The position numbers were made by a program, and so were the translations under genes. The notes under the pieces were generated by a model. It worked only from the letters and a program-made list of their open reading frames with translations. It had not been told where the DNA came from and ran no database searches. From Streptomyces sp. G-G2 (GTDB taxonomy: Bacteria; Actinomycetota; Actinomycetes; Streptomycetales; Streptomycetaceae): a DNA stretch of 64,000 bases. Positions 17,079 to 25,500 of the stretch are shown one piece after another (the stretch's first letter is position 1; every line of letters starts with the position of its first letter). The DNA lies in NCBI RefSeq assembly GCF_030063135.1, contig NZ_JASISO010000001.1:82977-146976 (forward strand). Reading direction: 5' to 3'.

Positions 17079-17998
17079 GACGCACCCTCGGTACGGGCCC
17101 CGCCCCCCGGCAGTGAACCCGCCCGCCCGGGGTCGGTCAGCGGCGCGAACAGGTCCCCGTCCCGGGCCAGCCGCGCCACCACCTCGTCGGCGAGGAACAC
17201 CATCGCGGCGGGGTCCCCCTCCTCCCGGCAGCCCGCCACCTCGGCCCACGACACCGGCGCCGACACCGTCGGCAACCGGCGCGCCCGCAAGGTGTAGGGC
17301 GCGGCCGTGGTCTTGGCGGCGGCGTTCTGGCTGTGGTCCACGAACACCTTCCCCGGCCGCAGCGCCTTCGCCATCCGGTGCACCACCAGCCCCGGAAGCT
17401 CGTTCTCCGCCTCCTGCGCGAGCGCCTTCGCGTACGCCGACACCTGCTCCGACGCCGTCGGCTCCAGCGCCACCGCCAGGTGCATCCCCTTGGAGCCGGA
17501 GGTCTTCGCGTACGCCTCCAGCCCGTCCGCCGCCAGCCGCTCCCGCAGCCACAGCGCGACGGCGCAGCACTCCACCGCGGTGGCCGTCGGCCCGGGGTCG
17601 AGGTCGAGGACCAGCCGGTCCGCCACCGCGGGCCGGTCGGTGGTCCACTGCGGAGTGTGGAACTCGACGACCAGGTTCGCGGCCCACATCAAGGTCGCCA
17701 GGTCGGCCACCACCACCTGCTCGGCACTCTGGTCCTCGGAGCGGGGCACCCGTACGGTCTTCACCCACCCGGGCGTGCCCGGCGGCGGATTCTTGGTGAA
17801 GAACAGCTGCCCGTCCGGCCCGTCCGGATAGCGCAGGAACGAGACCGGCCGGTCGTGGACGTGCGGCAGCAGGGCCTGCGCGACGGTGGCGTAGTAGTGC
17901 AGTACCTCGCCCTTGGTGAAGCCGCTCTCCGGATAGAGGACCTTCTCCAGATTGCTCAGCGCGAGGCGCCGCCCCTCCACCGATGTGATCGGCGTCAT
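17075..17998 (-). CDS. ligD: LigD-type DNA polymerase/primase domain protein
   Basis: A 307-residue archaeo-eukaryotic primase-type polymerase for end joining. Motifs seen: GRRLALSNLEKVLYP at the start, VSFLRYPDG, LVLDLDPG with catalytic Asp pair, KTSGSKGMHLAV, VFVDHSQNAAAKTT. ATG at 17998 follows a weak site; frames starting further upstream run into the ku promoter and are unlikely. Transcribed divergently from ku with only 31 bases between starts, and coupled to the ligase gene downstream. Confidence 0.93.
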   Translation of the reverse strand: MTPITSVEGRRLALSNLEKVLYPESGFTKGEVLHYYATVAQALLPHVHDRPVSFLRYPDGPDGQLFFTKNPPPGTPGWVKTVRVPRSEDQSAEQVVVADLATLMWAANLVVEFHTPQWTTDRPAVADRLVLDLDPGPTATAVECCAVALWLRERLAADGLEAYAKTSGSKGMHLAVALEPTASEQVSAYAKALAQEAENELPGLVVHRMAKALRPGKVFVDHSQNAAAKTTAAPYTLRARRLPTVSAPVSWAEVAGCREEGDPAAMVFLADEVVARLARDGDLFAPLTDPGRAGSLPGGGARTEGAS

Positions 17999-18029
17999 AC
18001 CATGAGACTGCCACGAATCAGGAGGAACA

Positions 18030-19166
18030 GTGCGATCCATATGGAACGGGGCAATCTCCTTCGGCCTGGTCAGCATCCCGATCAAGCTGGTGAACGCCAC
18101 CGAGAACCACTCGATCTCCTTCCGCCAGATCCACACCGCCGACGGCGGTCGCATCCGCTACCGCAAGGTGTGCGAGCTGGACGGTGAGGAGGTGTCCTCG
18201 GCCGAGATCGGCAAGGGGTACGAGGAGGCGGACGGATCGGTCATCCCGATCACGGACGAGGACCTGTCGACGCTGCCGCTGCCCACCGCCAAGACGATCG
18301 AGATCGTGACGTTCGTACCCGCCGCGCAGATCGATCCGCTCCAGATGGACGCCGCGTACTACCTCGCGGCGAACGGTGTCCCGGCCGCCAAGCCCTACAC
18401 CCTCCTGCGCGAGGCGCTCAAGCGGAGCGACCGCGTGGCCATCGCCAAGTTCGCCCTGCGGGGGCGCGAGCGGCTCGGGATGCTGCGCGTGGTGGACGAC
18501 GTCATCGCCATGCACGGACTGCTGTGGCCGGACGAGATCCGGGCCCCGGAGGGCGTCGCACCGGAGACCCGGGTGACGATCCGCGAAGCGGAACTCGACC
18601 TGGCGGACGCCCTGATGGCCACCCTGGGCGAGGTGGAGGAGGTGGCCTCGCTGCACGACGACTACCGCTCGGCCGTCGAGACCATGATCGCGGCGAAGTC
18701 GGAGTCGGGGGAAGGGGCGGCGCCGACGGAGGCCCCGGCTCCGAGCGGGGGTGCGCAGGTGATCGATCTGATGGCGGCCCTCGAAAAGAGCGTACGGGCG
18801 GCCAAGGCTTCCCGCGGCGAGAGCGGGAGCGGGAACGCGGGCGAGACGGCGGAGGTCACCCCGATCCGCCGCCCGGCGGCCCGCACGTCGGCCCCGAAGT
18901 CGGCGGCGGCCCCCAAGCCCGCCACGGGCAAGAAGTCGGTGGCGTCGACCACGAAGAAGACGGCGGCCAGGGCGACGAAGACGGCGAAGTCGACGGCGCG
19001 GACCGCCCAGCCCGCGAAGAGCGCGAAGAAGACACCCGCGAAGTCGACGTCGAAGACGGCTACGAAGGCGGCTGCGACGGCGGCGGCCAAGACGACGAAG
19101 TCGACGTCGAAGGCCTCCTCGAAGTCCGCGTCCTCGCCCACCCCGCGCAAGCGCACCTCGGCCTGA
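18030..19166 (+). CDS. ku: Ku DNA end-binding protein
   Basis: A 378-residue homodimeric Ku that binds double-strand ends and recruits LigD-type enzymes. The first 260 residues are the Ku beta-barrel core (SIWNGAISFGLVSIPIKL, YRKVCELDGEEV, KPYTLLREAL, ELDLADALM). The last 110 or so residues are a Lys/Ala/Ser/Thr-rich tail like a histone H1 tail, which probably adds DNA affinity. GTG at 18030 follows AGGAGG with six bases between. Confidence 0.95.
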   Translation: MRSIWNGAISFGLVSIPIKLVNATENHSISFRQIHTADGGRIRYRKVCELDGEEVSSAEIGKGYEEADGSVIPITDEDLSTLPLPTAKTIEIVTFVPAAQIDPLQMDAAYYLAANGVPAAKPYTLLREALKRSDRVAIAKFALRGRERLGMLRVVDDVIAMHGLLWPDEIRAPEGVAPETRVTIREAELDLADALMATLGEVEEVASLHDDYRSAVETMIAAKSESGEGAAPTEAPAPSGGAQVIDLMAALEKSVRAAKASRGESGSGNAGETAEVTPIRRPAARTSAPKSAAAPKPATGKKSVASTTKKTAARATKTAKSTARTAQPAKSAKKTPAKSTSKTATKAAATAAAKTTKSTSKASSKSASSPTPRKRTSA

Positions 19167-19177
19167 TGGGCACGGCA

Positions 19178-19211
19178 ACGGGGTGGAGGCCCGGCCGGGC
19201 CTCCACCCCGT
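19178..19211. terminator. Bidirectional terminator: perfect 34-bp palindrome
   Basis: ACGGGGTGGAGGCCCGG and its exact complement abut with no spacer, giving a 17-bp stem. It lies between the convergent ku and DUF6479-like genes and can serve both. Confidence 0.85.
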
Positions 19212-19224
19212 CGTCGTGCGGCCG

Positions 19225-19599
19225 TCAGGTCGGCCGCACCGCGCCCCCCATCGGCGGACCCGCGGGCGGCTTGGCCGCCGGGCGGTGCCACGTCGTGTAC
19301 TCGGCGTCCCGGGCCGCCTGTACGTCGTCGGGATGGCTGGCCGTGGTAGAGCCGAAGTTTCCGTACCCCTGCATGTCGTGCGGCCGGAGGCCACCGTCGG
19401 GAATTTCTACCGGTTCCCGCTCTTCGAGCAGCTCGTACACCGCTCCGCCTTCGGGCAGGTGCGGCTGGCTTTCGCGGGTGGGGGGCGCGGGCTCACGTGC
19501 CCGGACCCGCTTGCCCAGCCAGAACGAGCCGAGCAGGAATCCGACCACAGCGATTCCGACGACCAGGAACCACGCGATGTCGCTCAGGGTCGTGTCCAT
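19225..19599 (-). CDS. Small single-pass membrane protein (DUF6479-like)
   Basis: A 124-residue protein with one N-terminal membrane helix (IAWFLVVGIAVVGFLLGSFW), a basic stop-transfer segment and a hydrophilic tail containing GYGNFGSTTA. The pattern matches Streptomyces DUF6479 proteins. GAGGC lies just before the ATG. Function unknown; its position downstream of ku is convergent and gives no functional hint. Confidence 0.8.
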   Translation of the reverse strand: MDTTLSDIAWFLVVGIAVVGFLLGSFWLGKRVRAREPAPPTRESQPHLPEGGAVYELLEEREPVEIPDGGLRPHDMQGYGNFGSTTASHPDDVQAARDAEYTTWHRPAAKPPAGPPMGGAVRPT

Positions 19600-19703
19600 G
19601 CCTCATCTTTACCCCTGGCTCGATCACGGTATGCCCAGAACACTGCCAAATCTCCCTATTGTCACATTGAGGTAAGGAAAGAGACCGGGCGACAGGTCAG
19701 GAA

Positions 19704-20695
19704 TTGATGGGGCCGTCGGTGTCCCGCAGCGCCCCCGCGGCCCGCACCGCGCTGCCGTGCGAGCCCAGTACGCCGAGGATCTCGGCGCAGATCGCCAGCG
19801 CCGTCTCGGCAGGCGTACGCGCCCCCAGGTCCAGCCCGATCGGCCCGTGCACCCGCGCCAGCTGCGCCTCGCCCACCCCGTCCGCGAGCAGCCCCTCGCG
19901 CCGCCGGGCCTGGGTCTTGCGGGAGCCGAGCGCGCCGACGTACGGGATCCCGTCCGCGAGCGCGGCCCGCAGCGTCGGGACGTCGAAGTCGGGCTCGTGG
20001 CTCAGCATCACCAGGCACGCGCCGTCGCGGCGGGCGGCCAGCGCCTCGCCCGCCTCGGCGGCGTTCGCGACCACCACGGCGTCCCAGTCCAGCAGCCGGG
20101 CCTGCCGCTCGATGATCCGGGCCAGCTCCCCGCCGCCACCGATCACCAGACAGGGAGCGGAGGGGCAGGCCTCGACCAGGACCAGCCCGGACTCCCCGTA
20201 GAGCGCGTCCCGCCCGGCCCGGTGCGTCCCCAGCAGCTCCGCCGCCCGCCGCTCGGCGTCGGTGCCGGGCGCGTCGAGCGCCCGTACGACCTCACTCACC
20301 GCCTGGTCGGCGCCCTCGCTGAGCCGCGTCACCAACGCCACCCCGGCCCCCCGCGCCAGCAGCTCCCACCACTCGCCCGGCACCGCCGACAGCGGTTGGA
20401 GCAGGATCTCCGCCTGCCCGCCGCAGGTCAGCCGGGCCTCGATGACCTCGGGCCCGTGCACGGAGACCTCGCACACCCGCGCACTCACCCCGGCCGGGAC
20501 CGCTCCCGCCTCCGCGATCAGCTCGGCGTCGAACACCCCCCGGTACAGGGCCCCGACGCACTCCCCCCGGGGATCGACGAGCACCGCCCCACCGGCGTCC
20601 CGAGGTCCGAACCCCTGCTCGGTGATGGGCCGTGCGAGAAACCCGGCCCGCCCCTCCGAGATCCACTGCTGTGCGGTCTCCGCCAGCTCACGCAT
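19704..20695 (-). CDS. XdhC/CoxI-family protein
   Basis: A 330-residue protein of the XdhC/CoxI family, which helps mature molybdenum hydroxylases such as xanthine dehydrogenase. The N-terminal XdhC domain is followed by a Rossmann domain (LVIGGGGELARII), then GALGSRKTQARR and HGPIGLDLGARTPAETAL, all family landmarks. I chose ATG 20695 (GGGGTGG upstream); the frame opens to 20734. No molybdenum hydroxylase structural genes are adjacent, so its client is elsewhere. The reading frame continues to an in-frame stop near 19704. Confidence 0.85.
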
Positions 20696-20877
20696 CTGTG
20701 CCACCCCGATCGCCGTCACCCTCACGATCCACAAAGCGCCAGGTCAGCGGCACAATGCGGCCTCCTCAAAGCGTAGCCACCCCACCGCGCCGCCCCCAAC
20801 CCGCAAATCCGCCGATCCGAGCCCCACCCCACTCGTACGTCCCGCTAGTACGCGCTCGTCCCTCGTGCATCCCGCTC

Positions 20878-21129
20878 CTACGGCGCCTCCGGGACTTCGG
20901 CGTCCTGCGGTCCGGATCCCTGCGGTCCGGAGTCGTGGTGGACGTGCATGTCGCCGTTCGTGACGGCGTAGACGGTCCCGTGGTCCTTCGCCGTGTTGGT
21001 CTGGGACGGACCGGCCGGGCCGGGCGCCGGGTTGCCGAGCCCGACGTGGTTGCCGTTGCCGACGATGACGGGGCCGGACACGTCACCGCCGATCCGGATC
21101 TCGACCGGGTTGTCCGATGCGGCTGTCAC
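20878..21129 (-). CDS. 83-residue two-motif peptide, candidate adaptor
   Basis: A short, low-complexity protein. Residues 9-29 (VEIRIGGDVSGPVIVGNGNH) form a beta-type motif with VIVGNGN, close to the RHIM core pattern and to residues 16-36 of the NTPase encoded just upstream. Residues 44-65 (TNTAKDHGTVYAVTNGDMHV, then HH) form a second motif that recurs at the C-termini of the cyclase-like and helical proteins at 24765 and 25501. Pro/Gly linkers separate the motifs. GTG at 21129 has AAGGAG upstream. I infer an adaptor or seed that joins proteins carrying either motif. Confidence 0.72.
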   Translation of the reverse strand: MTAASDNPVEIRIGGDVSGPVIVGNGNHVGLGNPAPGPAGPSQTNTAKDHGTVYAVTNGDMHVHHDSGPQGSGPQDAEVPEAP

Positions 21130-21144
21130 CGTGGACGCTCCTTC

Positions 21145-21168
21145 GGGTGCGGGTGCGGGTGCGGGTGC
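21145..21168. repeat. GGGTGC tandem repeat (four copies)
   Basis: Four perfect hexamers, with degenerate copies after, in the 86-base gap between the NTPase stop and the two-motif peptide start. Confidence 0.85.
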
Positions 21169-21215
21169 GGGCGGGTGCGGTCGGGGGCGGGCGTACGGGC
21201 CGGCCCCCGCCCACG

Positions 21216-23612
21216 TCATGACGTGCGGACCAGCGTGGCCGTTTCACAGCTGTAGGCGCAGGCCGGCCCACCGGGTGTGGATCCCTTGACGACCGTCGCG
21301 GTGGACCCGTCGGAGGAGAGGGTGATCTTCATGGAGAGGCGCCCGATCACCCCCTGCCCGTCGCAGCTGCCGTCCGGGAGGTACCCGTAGGCGGTCTGCG
21401 TCCCGCTGTAACTGTCGCCGCTGCCCGTGAGTTCCACGTCGATGGGACCGCACTGCGTCGACACCCGCCCCGAGTACGAACCGGTCCCCGCGTCGGCGAA
21501 GTGGATGCTGGTGCCCTCGCCGTCCCGCCAGGTTCCGGCGAGCCCGGTGGCCGACGGCGGATCGTCCTGGAGCTGGTTGAGGGCGACCCCGCCGACGGCG
21601 ATCGCCACGATGACGGCGATCAGGGTGGCGACGAGGCTCGCCATGGAGGTGCCGGCGGCCGCCGCGCCACCGGCGGCGGCAGCCGCCCCCGCGCCGCCCG
21701 CGCCCGCGGTCCCCATGGTCCCGACCGTCCCCGCGGTCCCCAGGTGCGCCCCTCCGGCGGCGCCCAGGTGCGCGGTGCCCGCCGTGCCCACGTGAGCGGT
21801 TCCGGCGGTTCCCACATGTGCCGTGCCCGCATGTGCCGCGCCCACATGTGCCGTGCCCGCGTGCGCGGTGCCGACATGGGCGGTTCCCACGTGGGCGGTT
21901 CCCGCATGGGCCCCACCCGTGGTGCCCAGGTGCGCGGTGCCCGCGTGAGCCCCGCCGGCCGTGCCGAGGTGTGCGCCGCCCGCCGTACCCGCGTGCGCCG
22001 TGCCGCCGTTCCCCGCCAGGTTCCCCATGTGGGCGGCCACGCTCTGGGCAGGTGTGGCGGCGGCCCCGCTGTGCGCGGCCGCGACGTGGGCCGAGGCCGT
22101 CGCCCCACTGGGCAGCAGCGGAGCCGTCGGCGCCACCGGGATCGCCGCGAACTGGTGGAGCTGCAGCGCGGCGGCCGCGCCGTGACTGTTGCTCAGCGCC
22201 TGCCACAGCATCAGCGCCTCGGCCGCGAGGGCCACGAACAGGACGCGCTGGCCGGTCAGCAGCGCCCGGATGGCTTCCTCATGGGTGAAGTACGCCTCGG
22301 CCTGCCGGTCACCCGTCGCCCGGGCCGAAACCCAGCCACGGCCCAGCAGTCGCCCCCACACACCGAACCGCAAGGAACGGGCCAGCGCCGGTGAGGCCGC
22401 CCGCGCCACCCGTACGGCGAGCTCCGGCCGCCCGTCCCGCTCGGCCAGCTCGGCCGCCAGCTCCAGGGCCCTGCCCAGCCCGGCGACCTGCGCGGGCGTC
22501 GTGTCCGCACGCTCCGCCCACTGGACGAAGTACTCGCACAGCCGCTCGGCCGGGAAGGGGCTCGGGCACTTCTGCCGTACCGCCGGACCGACATCCGTGG
22601 TGAACAGGTACCCGTGCTCCACGGCCACGACCAGCCCGAGACCGGCCAGGCGGTCGCAGACCCCCGCCGCGTCCGGTACGTCGGTCAGCGCGCCGATGTG
22701 CACCGGATCCAGCACCGCGCCGTACAGGGTCGCCATCAGGTGCAGCACGTTCAGCTCCGCCGTACCGAGCTGCTCCAGCAACTCCGGGAGGAGCGAGGCC
22801 ACTTCACCCGGCAGGGGCAGCCGGGCCTCGCCCGCCGGACCGAGCCGGGCCAGCCCGGCCGCGCGCAGCAGCGGAAGGGGGAGGCCCGCCGCCGCCTGCC
22901 ACAGGTCGGTCGCGCCACCGAGTTCGCCCTCCCGCAGCGGGCGCCGCAGCTCCCGGGCGAGCAGTTCCAGCCCCGCGGCCCGGTCCAGGCCCTTGATCTC
23001 CAGCGCGGTGCCGTCGTTCCACAGCGACCGGTCGGAGGCGGCGAAGACGAAGGTCGCGTCCGGGGCCGCGTCCGCGAGGTCCAGCAGCTGCCCGTAGGTC
23101 AGGTCGGCGTCGTCGAGGTAGACGGTCACCGGTATCCCCGCCATCAGCCGCCGCAGCTCGGCGCGCGACGGGGCGTAGCCCGGGGCCTCGTAACAGGCCT
23201 CGAACAGCTCTTGGGCCAGGTCCGCGACCTCGCGGTACGCCGCCGTCAGGAACACCACACCGGCCGGACCCGGCTCCAACTGGCGTGCCGCATGCCGGAG
23301 CAGCGTGCTCTTGCCGACGCCGGGCGGACCCCACAACTGGACCAGGCCGCCCGCCCGGACGGCGTCGGCGAGCGCGGCGCTCTCGCTGCTCCGGCCCACC
23401 GGCTCCGGCACCCGCCGCGGCAGCAGTTCGACCCGCTCACGGCGAACCGGCCGCGGCCGCTCCCGTTCCATGACCACCGTCACGGTCGACCCGTGCTGGG
23501 CGTCGACGACCATGTTGTGGTCGCCCACGATCACGGCTCCCGCGTTCCCCTCGACGCTGATCCGGTGACCGGCCCGTGGTCCGGCCGGCTGCCCCTCGTC
23601 CGTCTCTTCCAT
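21216..23612 (-). CDS. STAND-like NTPase with membrane anchor and N-terminal RHIM-like motif
   Basis: A 798-residue protein. Residues 16-36 carry a short motif (ISVEGNAGAVIVGDHNMVV) like that in the small peptide downstream. The NTPase domain has a P-loop GPPGVGKS at about 95-102 and Walker B-like VTVYLDDAD at about 162-170, followed by a winged-helix-like and helical region to about 480. Residues 536-630 are an Ala/Gly/Thr/His repeat (GTAHVG type). A membrane helix lies at about 657-679. The last 115 residues hold four Cys and look like a small beta domain outside the cell. ATG at 23612 follows GGGAAGG. The layout resembles a signal-sensing STAND ATPase. It has no recognised effector domain. 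Confidence 0.78.
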   Translation of the reverse strand: MEETDEGQPAGPRAGHRISVEGNAGAVIVGDHNMVVDAQHGSTVTVVMERERPRPVRRERVELLPRRVPEPVGRSSESAALADAVRAGGLVQLWGPPGVGKSTLLRHAARQLEPGPAGVVFLTAAYREVADLAQELFEACYEAPGYAPSRAELRRLMAGIPVTVYLDDADLTYGQLLDLADAAPDATFVFAASDRSLWNDGTALEIKGLDRAAGLELLARELRRPLREGELGGATDLWQAAAGLPLPLLRAAGLARLGPAGEARLPLPGEVASLLPELLEQLGTAELNVLHLMATLYGAVLDPVHIGALTDVPDAAGVCDRLAGLGLVVAVEHGYLFTTDVGPAVRQKCPSPFPAERLCEYFVQWAERADTTPAQVAGLGRALELAAELAERDGRPELAVRVARAASPALARSLRFGVWGRLLGRGWVSARATGDRQAEAYFTHEEAIRALLTGQRVLFVALAAEALMLWQALSNSHGAAAALQLHQFAAIPVAPTAPLLPSGATASAHVAAAHSGAAATPAQSVAAHMGNLAGNGGTAHAGTAGGAHLGTAGGAHAGTAHLGTTGGAHAGTAHVGTAHVGTAHAGTAHVGAAHAGTAHVGTAGTAHVGTAGTAHLGAAGGAHLGTAGTVGTMGTAGAGGAGAAAAAGGAAAAGTSMASLVATLIAVIVAIAVGGVALNQLQDDPPSATGLAGTWRDGEGTSIHFADAGTGSYSGRVSTQCGPIDVELTGSGDSYSGTQTAYGYLPDGSCDGQGVIGRLSMKITLSSDGSTATVVKGSTPGGPACAYSCETATLVRTS
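21723..22007. repeat. Coding repeat for an AH(V/A/L)GT pentapeptide array
   Basis: On the minus strand this stretch encodes about 95 residues made of Gly-Thr-Ala-His-(Val/Ala/Leu) units, so His recurs about every five residues. It joins the cytoplasmic NTPase part to the membrane helix. Confidence 0.85.
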
Positions 23613-23746
23613 CGCCCCCGCCTTCCCGGCCGCGGAAACACGGCCGCGCTCTGGTTGGCCCGCTTACCGCCACGCTAGCGACGAGTCGGCGCGGCAATAC
23701 CGTCATACGACTGTTTCCCGCACCGCTGCCCACCCGCGTCCGGCCG

Positions 23747-24466
23747 TCAGGTGAACGCGATGCTGTTCAGGAGGGCGAGGTTCTCGATCCGGATGCTGCG
23801 GTAGCCCGTGGAGACCACCCCCGTCTCGCGCAGTCCGCGCAGTGCCTTGTGCACGGTGGGTTCCGACGCGCCCGACAGCGTGGCGAGTTCGGGCTGGGTG
23901 ATGGGCCAGCGGATCACGGCTCCGGCGCCGTCGCGTTCCCCGTAGGACAGGGCGATCTGATGCAGTACCCGGGCCAGCCGCGTGGCGGCTCCGCAACCGG
24001 TGAAGTCGACCCGGTGGTTGTTGGCCACGCGCAGTTTGGCCACGATCGACTCGTTCACCGCGTGCGCGATGCGGGCGTCCCGTCGCATGCAGTCGAGGAA
24101 GTCCTCCCGGGTCACCATCCGGGCGACGGCGGCTCCGCAGGTGGTGACCGTCGCCGACCTGGGCTGCCCGTCCACCGCGGCGAGTTCGCCGACCAGGTCC
24201 CCACCCATCCGGACGGCCAGCAGGGCGTCCCGGTGGTCCTGGGTGCGCGCGGTCGCCTTGACCACCCCGTCCAGCAGGACCAGTACGAAAGTGGTCCGCT
24301 CCGACTCGCGCATGAGCACCCGGTCGGCCGGGTAGCGGGCGCGCGCGCCGAGCGCCAGCAGGCGCTCCCGCGAGGCCCGGCCGAGGCCGCCGAGCAGGCT
24401 CGCCGACGGCCAGGCCCACTCCTCGCGCGGCCACCGCCCGCTCCGGCCCGGAACTCTGTCATCCAT
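23747..24466 (-). CDS. Crp/Fnr-type regulator with intact cyclic-nucleotide cassette
   Basis: A 239-residue regulator. The N-terminal cNMP-binding domain has the phosphate-binding cassette GDLVGELAAVDGQPRSATV (about 89-107), with Glu94 and Arg103 in the positions that hold the ribose and phosphate of cyclic nucleotides. The C-terminal winged helix (about 186-225) includes WPITQPELATLSGASEPTVH. ATG at 24466 follows AAGGGAG; an extension to 24508 is possible. It is divergent from a cyclase-like gene and is the first gene upstream of the NTPase and small peptide. Confidence 0.88.
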   Translation of the reverse strand: MDDRVPGRSGRWPREEWAWPSASLLGGLGRASRERLLALGARARYPADRVLMRESERTTFVLVLLDGVVKATARTQDHRDALLAVRMGGDLVGELAAVDGQPRSATVTTCGAAVARMVTREDFLDCMRRDARIAHAVNESIVAKLRVANNHRVDFTGCGAATRLARVLHQIALSYGERDGAGAVIRWPITQPELATLSGASEPTVHKALRGLRETGVVSTGYRSIRIENLALLNSIAFT

Positions 24467-24559
24467 GCCGCCCCGCTCCCTTCGCGTCCCGGCGCCCGCG
24501 CGCGCCACTCAGTGTGCGTCCCGGGCGTACGGCGAGCACCGACCGTACGCCCGGCTGTC

Positions 24560-24587
24560 TTGAAACGTTCGGTGGATCCCGTATCAC
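24560..24587 (+). promoter_or_regulatory. Predicted promoter for the cyclase-like gene
   Basis: TTGAAA (24560-24565) and TATCAC (24582-24587) are spaced by 16 bases, a good match to a housekeeping promoter. It is directed towards the gene at 24765, leaving a leader of about 170 bases. Confidence 0.5.
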
Positions 24588-24596
24588 GACGGGATC
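24575..24596. promoter_or_regulatory. Palindromic operator candidate over the -10 region
   Basis: GATCCCGT and its complement ACGGGATC flank a 6-base centre. Total length is 22 bp, the size of a Crp-type site, and the palindrome overlaps the predicted -10. The neighbouring Crp-type protein is the obvious candidate ligand. Inference only. Confidence 0.45.
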
Positions 24597-24647
24597 TCCG
24601 CCGCGGGTCCGTGTCACCGTGGGGTACGCGCACGAGGGCGAGCGTAG

Positions 24648-24716
24648 GAACGAGAACGAGAACGAGAACGAGGCGCGCGAACGAGGCGCGAGAACGAGAA
24701 CGAGCCACGAGAACGG
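24648..24716. repeat. GAACGA hexamer repeats in the leader of the cyclase-like gene
   Basis: Four perfect tandem GAACGA units (24648-24671) are followed by several dispersed copies, making a purine-rich strand just before the start at 24765. The stretch 24467-24764 otherwise holds only the promoter and palindrome. Confidence 0.85.
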
Positions 24717-24764
24717 GGGCGGACACTCGAACCACGTCATGCCACTACTCCCCAAGAGAGCCGT

Positions 24765-25490
24765 ATGGACCACGAGTTGGAATACCGGGCCGTGCTGGCC
24801 GTCGACATCGAACGCTCTTCCGGCCGCGGCAACGTGGCGCTCCTGCGAATCCGCGAGGTGCTCGCGACGGCGCTGCGCGCCTCGTTCGAGGAGAGCGGGA
24901 TCGACTGGAACGCCTGCCTGCGGGACGACCTCGGCGACGGCATGCGGGTGACCGCGCCGAGCGGCGTACGGAAGACCAGACTGCTGCACCCGTTGATCCA
25001 CGAACTCTCGGTCCGCCTGCGCGCCCACAACCGCACGGCGGGCCCCGCGACGCAGGTCCGCGTCAGGGCCGCCCTGCACGCGGGCGACGTCTTCGTCGGC
25101 CGGGGCGGGGAGGTCACGGGACGGCCGCTCGAAGTCCTCGCCCGCCTACTGGACGCGCCCCCGGCCCGCGCGGCCCTGGCCGCGGCGCCGGAGACCGTGA
25201 CGGCCTCGGTCCTCGTCTCCCAGCACTTCCACGAGGAGACGGTGCGGCACGGCTACCCGGGAATCGACCCGGACACCTTCCGCGAGGTCACCTTCACGGT
25301 GAAGGAACACACCGCGCGCGCCTGGCTCCATCTGCCGGGCCTCACCGCGGCAGTGACCCCGCTCCCGCTCCCGCAGGATCCCGCTGCGGCCTCGGAGCCC
25401 TCACACATGACCAACCGGGCGTCCGGCCACGGCGTCGTCTACGCGACCCAGAACGGCAGCCAGCACATCCACATCAACGGACAGAAGTGA
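24765..25490 (+). CDS. Degenerate class III nucleotidyl cyclase-like protein with C-terminal motif
   Basis: A 241-residue protein. Residues 7-190 follow a class III cyclase layout: AVLAVDIERSS with the first metal Asp (D14), LRDDLGDGMRV with the second (D58), then VRAALHAGDVFV and GRPLEVLARLLDA. In active enzymes the last motif is VNxAARL; here the Asn is Glu123 while Arg127 is kept, so activity or substrate is uncertain. Residues 215-241 (TNRASGHGVVYATQNGSQHI and on) repeat the motif of the small peptide at 20878 and of the next gene. ATG at 24765; the next gene starts ten bases after the stop. Confidence 0.75.
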   Translation: MDHELEYRAVLAVDIERSSGRGNVALLRIREVLATALRASFEESGIDWNACLRDDLGDGMRVTAPSGVRKTRLLHPLIHELSVRLRAHNRTAGPATQVRVRAALHAGDVFVGRGGEVTGRPLEVLARLLDAPPARAALAAAPETVTASVLVSQHFHEETVRHGYPGIDPDTFREVTFTVKEHTARAWLHLPGLTAAVTPLPLPQDPAAASEPSHMTNRASGHGVVYATQNGSQHIHINGQK

Positions 25491-25500
25491 AGGGGGACAG

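Noticed and set aside
23576..24764. Plus-strand frame of 645 residues running through the Crp-type and cyclase-like genes
   Set aside because: No domain content and Arg/Pro/Gly composition. It crosses the divergent promoter region.
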